Below are positions 35,877 through 45,201 of a stretch of DNA of 64,000 nt, one piece after another. Source of the stretch: Varibaculum timonense_A (lineage in GTDB: Bacteria > Actinomycetota > Actinomycetes > Actinomycetales > Actinomycetaceae). Made by a program: the position numbers and the translations under genes. The notes beneath the pieces were generated by a model. That model ran no database searches and was not told the origin of the DNA. It saw only the letters and a list, made by a program, of their open reading frames with translations. Numbering within the stretch: the first letter of the stretch is position 1; the number at the start of each line of letters is the position of its first letter. The stretch is from NCBI RefSeq assembly GCF_027694345.1, contig NZ_JAQEVU010000004.1, positions 1-64,000 of the forward strand. The letters run 5' to 3'.

Positions 35877-37295
35877 ATGAGTAAGCAAGCAAACCAATCC
35901 GATAAAGAACTATTTGCCCAGGCACGCGAGATGATTCCCGGCGGGGTAAACTCTCCCGTTCGCGCCTACGGATCCGTGGGAGGAACTCCCCATTTCATTA
36001 AAGAAGCCTTTGGCCCGTATGTGCGCGATGAAGAGGGCAATACTTTTGTGGATTTGGTGTGCTCTTGGGGGCCGGCTCTGCTGGGGCATTCTTGTCCCCA
36101 GGTGGTACAGGCAGTTCAAGATTGTGCCGTTAAAGGTTTATCTTTTGGAGCCCCTACGGTTGCGGAAACAAAACTAGCGCAAGCTATCACTGCCCGGATG
36201 CCCTCTTGCGAGCAGGTAAGAATGGTTTCTACCGGTACGGAAGCCACTATGACCGCGATTCGCTTGGCGCGGGGAGTTACCGGACGCGACCTGATTGTAA
36301 AGTTCGCGGGTTGCTATCACGGTCACTCCGATGGTCTACTTGCGGCTGCCGGTTCGGGGGTTGCAACCCAAGGGCTTCCCGGCTCGGCGGGAGTAACCGC
36401 CGCGGTAGCTAGCGAAACTATAGTTGTGCCATATAACGATTTTGATGCCCTCACCGAGACTTTCGAGCTTAAGGGCGAACAAATCGCGGCAGTTATCTGT
36501 GAGTCTTCCCCCGCCAATATGGGGGTAGTACCCCCACTACCCGGATTTAACCAGCACATTCGCGCCCTCACCAGAAAATATGGTGCGTTAATGATTACCG
36601 ATGAGGTTCTCACCGGTTTTCGGGTTGGACCTAGCGGATATTGGGGATTGCAAAATGATTATTGGGTTGATTTACCAGCTAAGCTTCCTGATTTTTCCGA
36701 TGAGGACGCACGCGCAGCTTGGCATATCCAACAACTTAAAAACTTAGATTTTATTCCTGATATTTTCACTTTCGGCAAGGTGATTGGGGGAGGGATGCCG
36801 CTGGCAGCTTTAGGCGGATCGCGTGAAATTATGGAACACCTTTCTCCGCTGGGACCGGTTTATCAGGCGGGTACCCTTTCGGGTAATCCTTTGGCAACCG
36901 CAGCTGGATTAAAAACTCTGGAGCTCGCCGACCACGCCGTATATGCGCGCACTGCGGCTGTAGCAGATGTGATTTCGCGTGCCATTGAACAAGAAGCTGA
37001 GCAGGCAGAGGTGGCGCTAAAAGTGAACCGTGCTGGCTCGTTGTTCTCGGTATTTTTTGGGCAACAACCCGCAGAACACGGAGTACACAATTTCGAACAG
37101 GCTAACGCGCAAGAGACTTTCCGTTACCGCGCTTTCTTCCACGCTATGGAAGAACAAAATATCGCGTTACCGCCTTCTGGTTTTGAAGCCTGGTTTGTTT
37201 CGGCCGCTCACGATGATCGGGCAGTTGGACGGATTTTATCGGCGTTACCGTCTGCTATGGAAGCCGCCCGCGATGCTGAAGATGATGACCGTTAG
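35877..37295 (+). CDS. hemL: Glutamate-1-semialdehyde 2,1-aminomutase
   Basis: A 472-residue PLP enzyme that makes 5-aminolevulinate from glutamate-1-semialdehyde, an early step in haem synthesis. MIPGGVNSPVRAYGSVGG and VRMVSTGTEATMTAIRLARG are near the N-terminus, MITDEVLTGFRVG supplies the PLP aspartate, and FTFGKVIGGGMPLAALGG contains the Schiff-base lysine (about 301). A 30-residue insertion (about 264-292, YWVDLPAKLPDFSDEDARAA region) precedes the lysine motif, as in some actinobacterial HemL. ATG 35877 is used; upstream TTG/ATT codons add a non-conserved extension. No other hem gene is adjacent. Confidence 0.94.
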   Translation: MSKQANQSDKELFAQAREMIPGGVNSPVRAYGSVGGTPHFIKEAFGPYVRDEEGNTFVDLVCSWGPALLGHSCPQVVQAVQDCAVKGLSFGAPTVAETKLAQAITARMPSCEQVRMVSTGTEATMTAIRLARGVTGRDLIVKFAGCYHGHSDGLLAAAGSGVATQGLPGSAGVTAAVASETIVVPYNDFDALTETFELKGEQIAAVICESSPANMGVVPPLPGFNQHIRALTRKYGALMITDEVLTGFRVGPSGYWGLQNDYWVDLPAKLPDFSDEDARAAWHIQQLKNLDFIPDIFTFGKVIGGGMPLAALGGSREIMEHLSPLGPVYQAGTLSGNPLATAAGLKTLELADHAVYARTAAVADVISRAIEQEAEQAEVALKVNRAGSLFSVFFGQQPAEHGVHNFEQANAQETFRYRAFFHAMEEQNIALPPSGFEAWFVSAAHDDRAVGRILSALPSAMEAARDAEDDDR

Positions 37296-37453
37296 GTTAA
37301 GACTTTTTTATGGGCAGTTTTTAATCGAGACACCATTATCGCAGGGTGAAATTAAATAATCCCTAAACTCCATTAAATTTCTATCGCTAATCTTTAATCT
37401 TGTGCTATACTAAGAGTGTAAATATCGGTTGGGTAGGAAAGTTCCGATTAACT

Positions 37454-38989
37454 ATGAGCCTTCTGCGTAAAGTCAGCAGTTTTGCTGCCACAGCGTTCGT
37501 GGCGGCAGCGCCGCTATGCGTTGGCTTTTATTCTGCTTCCCTCGCCCAGGCGACCACTAGCCCAACTCCCACCACTTCATCATCTGCTAAACAAGCTACG
37601 AACTTGGATGACTGGGCTAAACAGCATTGCCCAAATGGTGATCAATTAGAGAATCATTCACTCGGTAACACCCCTATCTATCTGGGGTATTCTACTGAAA
37701 AGAAATCGACTTACCTGGGGATGGCGCAATCCACGAAGTTTAACGATACCGGGATATTTATCGATCCCAGTAAAGTTCAATCTAAAGATAAACTTGCTGC
37801 TTGCGTACGTGTAAAGTCAAAACAGCAAGCAACCCCGATTAATGCCGAAATTTTCTATGGGGCTCTGTTTAAGTCTGACCCGCAAGCCTCAACCCTACTT
37901 TGGAAAACAAGTAAAATACGCAAGACTTACACGACTACTTTCGAAGTCACCAAAGCTAGTTTTTACACGAACACAGCTTCACTAAGTATTCAAAGTAAAG
38001 ATATTGAAGCTGGAACGCTTGCAACTCCTTACGCTTTTCCTGCTATTAAAAGCCAAGAGGAATACTCACAGTCTTTTAGTTTCTCCGAGCCCGGCTTTTA
38101 CACCCTAAGCATCAAGGCAACGACTACGAATAAATATATGCCATCTAATCAGTACGTCTCCTACCTTGATTACACTTTTATCGTTGGAAAAGAAGCGGTA
38201 ATACCTTCCCAGATAGAGGACGCAGTTCGTCCTACTACTGATCCCACTACCGACCCTTCCACCGAGCCTTCTACTGACCCCAGTACAGACCCCTCGACCG
38301 ACCCCTCCACGAAGCCTTCCACTGGTTCTACTGACAAGCCGGCAACTCCGGGTAACCCCGATAATCCCACAGGCACCCGAGACCCCAGCAATCCCAGTCC
38401 CGGAACTGATTCCCCGGCTCCCTCAAGCGAACCCACCTCTCCGCAACATCCTTCAAGTAATCCAGGGGGCTCAACAAATCCGGGCACAGACTCTCACCCC
38501 ACTGCACCTCGCAATCCCGGTGAGGGCGGATTGCCTTCCCAATCCGGACAGAACTCCGGTAACAGGAATCTTGCCTCCTCTACTTCTGCTAGCTCCGCTA
38601 GATTACAGGGTCAAAACGGCAGACAATCCACGGGAACAGATTTAATCGCCGCGCTTTATCCGCAATCCCGTTTAGGGGCCAGCGTCCCGAACCATTCCAA
38701 AGGTTTCCCGCTTTCCCCTGGTTATGCGCCCTCGGGCTCCGGTTCTTCTAGCACCTCAAATTCACAGGAAGCTACCGACTCCCAAGCTCCCGATGCTTCT
38801 AGCGCTGATAACAATAGCAGCATCTCCAGCTTAATTAATCCTCCGAAATTCCATGCTGCCAGCGGTTCTACCGATGCCGCTGTTAAACAGTGGATTAGCA
38901 GCTCATCTCTAGCGGTCTTTGTCCTAGGTTTAGGTTCCGCCGGGTTCTTTGGAGTCGGATTAGTTATTTACTCGCGTCTACATCCTTAA
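37454..38989 (+). CDS. Secreted, membrane-anchored Pro/Ser/Thr-rich protein with DPST repeats
   Basis: A 511-residue surface protein I cannot assign to a known family. It has a signal peptide (AATAFVAAAPLCVGF, cleavage near ASLAQA), an exported domain of about 230 residues with three cysteines, then a tandem run of four-residue repeats (PTTDPSTEPSTDPSTDPST and variants, 38220-38320) and a long Pro/Ser/Gly-rich stalk. A C-terminal helix (SLAVFVLGLGSAGFFGVGLV) and short tail YSRLHP follow, with no LPXTG, so it is membrane anchored. ATG 37454 follows GGAAAG; an in-frame TTG at 37400 would spoil the signal peptide. The next gene starts right at its stop. Confidence 0.8.
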   Translation: MSLLRKVSSFAATAFVAAAPLCVGFYSASLAQATTSPTPTTSSSAKQATNLDDWAKQHCPNGDQLENHSLGNTPIYLGYSTEKKSTYLGMAQSTKFNDTGIFIDPSKVQSKDKLAACVRVKSKQQATPINAEIFYGALFKSDPQASTLLWKTSKIRKTYTTTFEVTKASFYTNTASLSIQSKDIEAGTLATPYAFPAIKSQEEYSQSFSFSEPGFYTLSIKATTTNKYMPSNQYVSYLDYTFIVGKEAVIPSQIEDAVRPTTDPTTDPSTEPSTDPSTDPSTDPSTKPSTGSTDKPATPGNPDNPTGTRDPSNPSPGTDSPAPSSEPTSPQHPSSNPGGSTNPGTDSHPTAPRNPGEGGLPSQSGQNSGNRNLASSTSASSARLQGQNGRQSTGTDLIAALYPQSRLGASVPNHSKGFPLSPGYAPSGSGSSSTSNSQEATDSQAPDASSADNNSSISSLINPPKFHAASGSTDAAVKQWISSSSLAVFVLGLGSAGFFGVGLVIYSRLHP

Positions 38990-39706
38990 ATGAACAGATT
39001 TTTACGTTCACGCTGGCGCGATTACCGTTTAAAACACGAAAAAGACCAGCCCCTTGATGAAGCCATTTACATGACGATAGCTACCGGTCGCCTCGAACCG
39101 CTACTGCGCGCCCTCGCCACCTACCCGGTCTATAGCAGTGGGCAAACTATCGTAGAAAACGATTCTCAGTTTTTACTGGTGTACTCGACTCAGCTACGAG
39201 CCACCGGAACTAAAAAAGCTATCGGCGCTCTAATAAGTGAGCATCTAAAAGACCTGTCTCAAAAAGGGTTAAATCATTTGGGCGCGCGATTAAATCCTGG
39301 CGGAAAACATGAAATTACCCTAGAAGCACACAACATTTCACGCTTAAATGAACTGGTAGCAGGGATTCCCACTGAGGACGCTTTAACGGCAATCGCTTCA
39401 GAATCTTTGGAAGTAACCACCTGCTCGCCCTCGCACCAAAAACTTCTTGAAAGTATTAACTCTGCGTTGCCCCTACCTAAGGGACTGGGATTCCTTGCCT
39501 TAAGCGCCAATTTTTACGGTTTCAAGCCGGGTACTTGGCCGGTACTTTTCCTGGTTGATTCCTTAGCCATGCCCCATGAAATCCCTCCTGAACTTAGTGA
39601 AAAACTTCAGCAAGACTTCCCTCATGTGATAGCGGTAAACCCGGCGGTTGCCGACTGGCGGCGTGATTTATTTTGGGATTACCGCCATCTGCTTGCTCGC
39701 GACTAA
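38990..39706 (+). CDS. Hypothetical cytoplasmic protein
   Basis: A 238-residue protein that I do not recognise. It has no signal peptide or membrane helix. Mixed alpha/beta character is suggested by segments such as SQFLLVYSTQLRATG and GTWPVLFLVDSLAMP. The N-terminus is basic (RFLRSRWRDYRLKHEK). A repeated-fold reading is possible: EPLLRALATYPVYSSGQT resembles the start of an SseB-type domain, but this is weak. The ATG directly follows the TAA of the DPST-repeat gene with no spacer, so the two are translated together and may act together. Confidence 0.7.
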   Translation: MNRFLRSRWRDYRLKHEKDQPLDEAIYMTIATGRLEPLLRALATYPVYSSGQTIVENDSQFLLVYSTQLRATGTKKAIGALISEHLKDLSQKGLNHLGARLNPGGKHEITLEAHNISRLNELVAGIPTEDALTAIASESLEVTTCSPSHQKLLESINSALPLPKGLGFLALSANFYGFKPGTWPVLFLVDSLAMPHEIPPELSEKLQQDFPHVIAVNPAVADWRRDLFWDYRHLLARD

Positions 39707-39837
39707 CCCCCTCTGGCGAGAACATTAACGCCGTACACCGGCAACTCTCTTAATGAGCCACGCGAACACAGCAGATAAATCAGAGTTTATAACTACGCGG
39801 CTACCAGCCTCGATACCGCAGCTAAATACCTCTGCTA

Positions 39838-40893
39838 CTAACCTGGTTCGACCTGACTGATTGCCGCCAAGAATTGATTATTTTCCTGTCGCGAACCAAT
39901 GGTAACCCGCACGCCCTCGGGAAAGCCGCGCGTTTGTATCCCCTGCGCTAAGGCAACCGCAAGTATCTGCTTACTCACCTTGCCGGGAAACCAAATAAAG
40001 TTCCCACCCGAATCTTGGATATTCCATCCCGTCTCGCGCAGGCGGCTAATTAACCGCTCACGTTCTTGAATTATCTCTTGTACCTGGCAGTGCATCTTTT
40101 CTTCGCCCGCAAGCGCCGCCACTGCACAGGCCTCAGCTACCGCGCTCAAAGCAAACGGAGTGGAAACTTTTTGGATTGCCTGAGCTATTTCCTGACTGGC
40201 TAAACCATAACCGCAACGCAGACCGGCCAGGCCGTAGGCTTTAGAAAAGGTGCGCAGCACTAACAGATTAGAAAACTCAGCGAGCAGTCGAGCCCCATCA
40301 ACGTGACCTTTTAAGGTATCGAACTCAAAATAGGCCTCATCTAATACCACCAGCACCGATGGGGGAATCTCGGCTAGAAAATCCCGGACTTCTTTTTCGG
40401 TCAGGGAAGTTCCCGTTGGGTTATTGGGGCTACAAAGAATAACCGCCGCAGTATCGCCGTCCACCGCTGCTTTCATCGCATCTAGGTCGTGTCTGCCCTG
40501 AGCGGTCAAGGGAATCTGCCGCGAGGAAGCTCCAGTTATCCCCACTAGAATCGGGTAGGCCTCAAAGGAACGCCACCCGTAAACCACGTTTTTTCCGCTT
40601 TGTGCCACGGCAGTTAGAGCATTCGCGAGAACCTGGATAGAACCAGGCCCTACCACCACCTGATTGTTTGGAAGCTGATAGCGTGATGCGAGTTTTTCTA
40701 CCAGACCAGCTCCGGTGGCACTGGGATAGCGATTCGCATCTTTAAGAGCCCATTGCCCAGCCTGAATTATTTGCGGTGCGGTCAAAAAGGGCAGCTCATT
40801 ACTGGACAGCTTCACGGTTTTATGACCGTCGCCTTTCCCGGCAACATAGGCAGGAAGCTTAGCTAGTACCTCGCGAAATTTCACCTGGCTCAT
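39838..40893 (-). CDS. hisC: Histidinol-phosphate/aromatic aminotransferase (HisC family)
   Basis: A 351-residue class II PLP aminotransferase. VKLSSNELPFLTAPQI at the start, VVVGPGSIQVLANAL, ILCSPNNPTGTSLTEKEV (PLP pocket), LVVLDEAYFEF (PLP aspartate) and LRTFSKAYGLAGLRCGYG with the Schiff-base lysine (about 215). It sits away from a his operon, so it could be the phenylalanine/aromatic aminotransferase Pat that shares this fold. The call between HisC and Pat cannot be settled from sequence. It is divergent from purB across 79 bp. Confidence 0.88.
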   Translation of the reverse strand: MSQVKFREVLAKLPAYVAGKGDGHKTVKLSSNELPFLTAPQIIQAGQWALKDANRYPSATGAGLVEKLASRYQLPNNQVVVGPGSIQVLANALTAVAQSGKNVVYGWRSFEAYPILVGITGASSRQIPLTAQGRHDLDAMKAAVDGDTAAVILCSPNNPTGTSLTEKEVRDFLAEIPPSVLVVLDEAYFEFDTLKGHVDGARLLAEFSNLLVLRTFSKAYGLAGLRCGYGLASQEIAQAIQKVSTPFALSAVAEACAVAALAGEEKMHCQVQEIIQERERLISRLRETGWNIQDSGGNFIWFPGKVSKQILAVALAQGIQTRGFPEGVRVTIGSRQENNQFLAAISQVEPG

Positions 40894-40972
40894 ATTCTAA
40901 GTTTGCTCTTTTTTAATTCTCCTTGCGCCCTCGTCCCAGATTGTATGCCAGAATGCGTGCATAATAGGAGAT

Positions 40973-42409
40973 ATGCAGATGCGCTTTGATAACTGTTTTG
41001 ATTTCGCTAAATCCGATATTGCTCTAGGTCCACTCGATGGACGCTACCGCTCGCAGGTGGCAGCGCTCACCAACTACCTGTCTGAACCGGCTCTAAACCG
41101 AGCTCGGCTACTGGTAGAGGTCGAGTGGCTGATTTTCTTAGCCGAGAACCAGATATTGACAGGGGTTACGCCTTTTAACGAGGACGAAAAACGCTACCTG
41201 AGAGAGCTAGTTGCTAGCTTTGGCAGCGAAGAGGTTAGCGAACTTAAACGCATTGAGGCGGAAACTAGACACGATGTGAAAGCGGTGGAGTATTTCCTGC
41301 AAGAGCGCTTGCGCCGGGCAGGTGAGCAGATTGCCAACACCGATTTGCCTCGCTATCTAGCGGCAGTGCACATTTTTTGCACTTCTGAAGATATTAACAA
41401 CCTGTCCTACGGGATTTGCATTAAGGGCGCAGTTAGCGATGTTTGGCTTCCTCAACTGCTTAGCCTGGTAGAACAACTTGACGAGCTGGCCGGCAGCGCA
41501 GCTGATGTTCCCATGTTGGCACATACTCACGGTCAGCCTGCTACTCCGGTTACTTTAGGTAAAGAGATTGCAGTTTTTGCTCATCGTTTGCGCCGCCAGA
41601 TTCGCCGGATTGAAAACACGGAATATCTGGGGAAGATAAACGGCGCTACTGGGACTTGGGCTGCTCATCAGGTCGGGATTCCCTCTGCTAACTGGCCGCT
41701 TCTTGCTAAGGCATTCGTCGAGCACCTGGGGCTACAGTGGAATCCACTTACTACCCAGATTGAGTCTCATGATTGGCAAAGTGAGCTTTATAGCGATATC
41801 AGTCGGGCAAATCGGATTATGCATAATTTGGCTACCGATTGTTGGAGCTATATTTCGATGGGTTACTTCCATCAGAACCTAGCCGGGCAAGGCTCGACCG
41901 GCTCTTCTACTATGCCCCATAAGGTAAACCCGATTCGTTTTGAGAACGCGGAAGCTAATCTAGAGATTTCATCTGCCCTACTAGAGACGTTGTCCGCGAC
42001 GTTAGTTACTTCCCGTTTACAACGGGATTTAACTGATTCTTCTACTCAACGCAATATTGGGGTTGCGATTGGGCATTCTCTCCTTGCCCTAAACAACCTA
42101 GCGGGCGGGCTTCGCGGGTTGGACGTAGCTGACCAGGTTATGAAACGTGACCTCGATCAGAACTGGGAAGTTTTGGGCGAGGCCGTGCAGCAGGTAATGC
42201 GGGTAGAGGGATTAGCTGGCACTGCCGGTATGGATAACCCTTACGAGCGGTTAAAGGAACTTACTCGGGATAACCGGGTTGATGAAGCGACAATGAGAGA
42301 TTTTGTGGTTTCCTTAGGTCTGTCTGAGGACGCGCAGGCACGCCTGTTGGCTCTGCGGCCCGATAATTATATTGGTTACGCTAGCGAACTGGCGGTAGGG
42401 AACATCTAA
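40973..42409 (+). CDS. purB: Adenylosuccinate lyase
   Basis: A 478-residue fumarase-superfamily enzyme that acts twice in purine synthesis (SAICAR to AICAR, adenylosuccinate to AMP). ALGPLDGRYRSQVAALTNYL at the start, ETRHDVKAVEYFL, THGQPATPVTLGKEIAV (catalytic His) and the signature GSSTMPHKVNPIRFENAEAN (about 310). The form resembles the E. coli type. ATG 40973 follows AGGAGA (40967); an in-frame ATG two codons later is also possible. Together with purT it represents dispersed purine genes. Confidence 0.95.
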   Translation: MQMRFDNCFDFAKSDIALGPLDGRYRSQVAALTNYLSEPALNRARLLVEVEWLIFLAENQILTGVTPFNEDEKRYLRELVASFGSEEVSELKRIEAETRHDVKAVEYFLQERLRRAGEQIANTDLPRYLAAVHIFCTSEDINNLSYGICIKGAVSDVWLPQLLSLVEQLDELAGSAADVPMLAHTHGQPATPVTLGKEIAVFAHRLRRQIRRIENTEYLGKINGATGTWAAHQVGIPSANWPLLAKAFVEHLGLQWNPLTTQIESHDWQSELYSDISRANRIMHNLATDCWSYISMGYFHQNLAGQGSTGSSTMPHKVNPIRFENAEANLEISSALLETLSATLVTSRLQRDLTDSSTQRNIGVAIGHSLLALNNLAGGLRGLDVADQVMKRDLDQNWEVLGEAVQQVMRVEGLAGTAGMDNPYERLKELTRDNRVDEATMRDFVVSLGLSEDAQARLLALRPDNYIGYASELAVGNI

Positions 42410-42645
42410 TATAACAAAAACTTACCAGGTGGTAAGTAAACGAGATTTAGCTTTTCTTGCGAAAATGTCGGATTTTTAGGGATATGTTTTTAGCATTTTT
42501 CCTGGTTACAGGTGTATGTGGCGTATCTCACCTAGATTAGACAATTATCAGCTGGCTTTTTAGTGACCATGCGGTAAGATTGGGACTGTCATCATTTATT
42601 GGAGCGTTCCCACTTAAGGCTCCGCGACAGATGAGGGATTGAAAA

Positions 42646-43935
42646 ATGAGACTTAATAACTTCGCAAAGACCCTAGTATCTGGGATGTGCGCAGCGGCAC
42701 TAATTCCTGCCGGTCTCTTAGCAGCCTCAGCGGCTAACAACCTACAAGAGCAGCCAGTGGCAAACAAAGACGGCGTAACCACTTCGGTAGCTAACACTCC
42801 AAAGTTTCTGACTGGTTGCATCGGCACTGATCAGCTTGGGCACGAGAATGTAAGCATCAAGAAGCTGCCCGCTGGGAAAGATTGGTTCTTAACCATCTCT
42901 GACTCTGAAAACAGTCCCTTCGCTACCGCCGGTAGCTACAAAAATCCTAACGCTGGCGGCTATATGTACACCTTTGATGCCGCGGCGAACGCAAACTATC
43001 GTTTTATTCGAGAAGCGGTAGTAAATACCGGTTTCGGTTTAGCAGGAAGCTACCACTTTAACGACAACGTAAAGAAGACTTACGGCTGGCTTTTGGTACA
43101 ACTTGATGACGAACTATACGGAGCATTAAGGGTAAACGCCGGGTGTGACTACGACTTTTCCACCGTGCTTGAAAATAACGTTTTCGACAAATACGTGGAA
43201 ATCAAGAAGCTGGTTATCGACCCGACAGCGGTAAAACAAGAGTTCAATCCGCGCTTGACTCTCCACCAGTTCACCGCACCCCAAGCTGGGGACTTCAAAC
43301 TTCTAGATTCTCGTCCCACCCCTCCGCCTACTACCGACCCCTCCACGGAACCATCCGATCCTAACCCTCCGGAAGTTCCCGATTCTCCGACACTGGAACC
43401 GAGTACTCCCCAGCTTTCCCCTTCACCGAAAGCACCGAGCACTCGCGATTCCCAGAGCACCCAAACTAAACCGTCTCAGAGCAGCTCCGCTGCCCAAAGT
43501 GCAGCTACTCAAAACCGCACTCAACCGGCTCCTACCCGAACCATCATTCAGACTCGGGAAAATACCCGCACGGTAACTGTGCCCGGTCCGATTCGTTATC
43601 GGGAAGCTCCCAGGAATACTTCCAGCAATACTTCATCCGGAAATAACGCAAGCAGTACGGATTCTTCTTCTACTACCTCGAACAGCACCGCGCAGCCTAC
43701 TCAAGAGGGGTCTGGTAGCGTGAGTGGCTCAACTGGCAACGGGACCGCCAGTCAAGTTCAGGGAGTAGAACAACCCAAGGCAGCGCCCTCCGCGCCTGCA
43801 GCCGCCAAGACGACCAGCAATCCCAGCGTTGTTAATCGCATGGGTGGACTGGGAACAATCGCCGCGATTGCAGTACTTGGGTTAATCGGCGCAGGTGGCG
43901 CCATTGCCCTAACCAGGTCACTAATGAACGGTTAA
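42646..43935 (+). CDS. Secreted, membrane-anchored Pro/Ser/Thr-rich protein
   Basis: A 429-residue exported protein of unknown function. Signal peptide: MRLNNFAKTLVSGMCAAALI, then AGLLAASAANN with likely cleavage after ASA. An exported domain of about 200 residues follows, with two cysteines (TGCIGTDQ and NAGCDYDFS), then a stalk beginning PTPPPTTDPSTEPSDPNPP and a long Ser/Thr/Asn/Gln-rich segment. A C-terminal helix (GTIAAIAVLGLIGAGGAIAL) with RSLMNG tail ends it. No LPXTG is present. The layout mirrors the DPST-repeat protein 3.7 kb upstream. A perfect terminator follows. Confidence 0.8.
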   Translation: MRLNNFAKTLVSGMCAAALIPAGLLAASAANNLQEQPVANKDGVTTSVANTPKFLTGCIGTDQLGHENVSIKKLPAGKDWFLTISDSENSPFATAGSYKNPNAGGYMYTFDAAANANYRFIREAVVNTGFGLAGSYHFNDNVKKTYGWLLVQLDDELYGALRVNAGCDYDFSTVLENNVFDKYVEIKKLVIDPTAVKQEFNPRLTLHQFTAPQAGDFKLLDSRPTPPPTTDPSTEPSDPNPPEVPDSPTLEPSTPQLSPSPKAPSTRDSQSTQTKPSQSSSAAQSAATQNRTQPAPTRTIIQTRENTRTVTVPGPIRYREAPRNTSSNTSSGNNASSTDSSSTTSNSTAQPTQEGSGSVSGSTGNGTASQVQGVEQPKAAPSAPAAAKTTSNPSVVNRMGGLGTIAAIAVLGLIGAGGAIALTRSLMNG

Positions 43936-43976
43936 GTCCACTGGGAACTGGCCTTAACGGCTTCTAACTGGTTAGG

Positions 43977-44013
43977 TACGGGGCAGGAGATTCCCTCAAT
44001 CTCCTGCCCCGTA
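43977..44013 (+). terminator. Hairpin terminator after the secreted protein gene
   Basis: A 16-bp perfect stem (arms TACGGGGCAGGAGATT, 43977-43992, and complement, 43998-44013) with a 5-nt loop lies 41 nt after the stop. The following sequence is moderately T-rich (TTACTATCTTC). Confidence 0.8.
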
Positions 44014-44125
44014 TTACTATCTTCATTACCGATTCTATTTTGGGTATTAATTCGGGAAACCATTACAAAGCCCCGCTAAAGCACTACAATTCAAGCAGAG
44101 CATACCTAGAGAAAAAGAGGCTATT

Positions 44126-44398
44126 ATGCGGTTCTTCCCAGCTAAACGACCAGGACAAAAAGCCATTGATCGCACCATCGATATTTTAGTTACCGGAATG
44201 ACTTGCGATAAATGCGTAGAACGCGTCACTCGTGCTCTTAGCAATTTGGACAATGTTAAAAGAGTATCGGTGCTATTACGCAGCGACAAACCCAGCCAGG
44301 TCACAATCCTCACCGATTACGAAATTGATGATGAGTGCATCCGGGAAACCATTAAAGAAGCCGGTTACAGCGTCGTAGCTATCGAACGCAATCAATAA
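44126..44398 (+). CDS. HMA-domain metal chaperone (CopZ-like)
   Basis: A 90-residue soluble protein with one heavy-metal-associated domain: VTGMTCDKCVERVTRAL gives the GMTCxxC metal-binding loop, followed by VKRVSVLLRSDKPSQVTI and IKEAGYSVV. Such proteins carry Cu(I) to P-type ATPases. No copper ATPase or CsoR-type regulator is adjacent, so the partner is elsewhere. A 20-residue basic N-terminal extension precedes the domain. It converges with DedA. Confidence 0.9.
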   Translation: MRFFPAKRPGQKAIDRTIDILVTGMTCDKCVERVTRALSNLDNVKRVSVLLRSDKPSQVTILTDYEIDDECIRETIKEAGYSVVAIERNQ

Positions 44399-44440
44399 AG
44401 TTAAGGGACAGACCCCAACAGCGGAAACCGCCTTCTATCC

Positions 44441-45100
44441 CTATTTATCGGCTGTTTTTTTAGTTGCCCGAGCCTTAATAAAGCTAATCACCATCGGCAG
44501 CACGGAAATCGCCACGATGGCAATCGCAATCAGCTCCACATTATTGGCAACCAGGGGAATATCTCCCAAAAGCACCCCTGCCACCATGAAAGCCCCAATC
44601 CAAAGCGCCGCGCCTATCATGTTCCAGATTAGGAAGGTTCGGAAATGCTGTTTCCCAATCCCGGCAATAATTGGAACAAAGGTGCGCACAAAAGGCACGA
44701 AACGCGCCAGAACCAGCGCTACCCCGCCGTAGCGGCGAAAGAAATCCTCAGATTTATGCATATTTTCGGTAGATAAATAGCGGGCACCGTCTTTGAACAG
44801 GCGTCTGCCATATTTTCGACCTAACCAATAACCTACGAGATTACCGCTGATAGCCGCGACAAAAAGCACTAGGAAAGTAAGCCATTCCGGAACGGAAGGG
44901 ATTCGGTTATGCAATATCCCTAAGGCAAAAATCATGGAATCGCCAGGCAATACCGGAAATAACACCCCAGATTCGATGAATACGATGAGGGCCACTGCCA
45001 CCACCATCCAGCCTCCCAGCTGGGCTAAAAGAGTATTTAGCAAAAGATTGGGATCAGTTAGGTAATCGAATATCCCCGCTGTTTGTAGTGCCGCAACCAT
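44441..45100 (-). CDS. DedA/VTT-domain membrane protein
   Basis: A 219-residue polytopic protein of the DedA family, thought to flip or recycle polyprenyl-phosphate or phospholipids. It has the signature FIESGVLFPVLPGDSMIF (membrane-embedded acidic and Arg/Pro motif), GNLVGYWLGRKYGRRLF and ALVLARFVPFVRTFVPIIAG, with the two essential arginines. Length and motifs are normal. It is convergent with the HMA gene and divergent from the pseudokinase/LPG-synthase-like gene. Confidence 0.92.
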   Translation of the reverse strand: MVAALQTAGIFDYLTDPNLLLNTLLAQLGGWMVVAVALIVFIESGVLFPVLPGDSMIFALGILHNRIPSVPEWLTFLVLFVAAISGNLVGYWLGRKYGRRLFKDGARYLSTENMHKSEDFFRRYGGVALVLARFVPFVRTFVPIIAGIGKQHFRTFLIWNMIGAALWIGAFMVAGVLLGDIPLVANNVELIAIAIVAISVLPMVISFIKARATKKTADK

Positions 45101-45201
45101 GCATCCTCCTGAGGCTAAACCTTATCTTCTTTAATTCTAAATGAGTCCTTTAACGCCCTGGTACGCCAGGCGCAGCCTTAGGGGTAAGCTCACATCTAGG
45201 T

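Noticed and set aside
38220..38330. Tandem repeat resembling a CRISPR or VNTR
   Set aside because: It is a 12-bp coding repeat (DPST) in frame with a surface protein and has no spacers.
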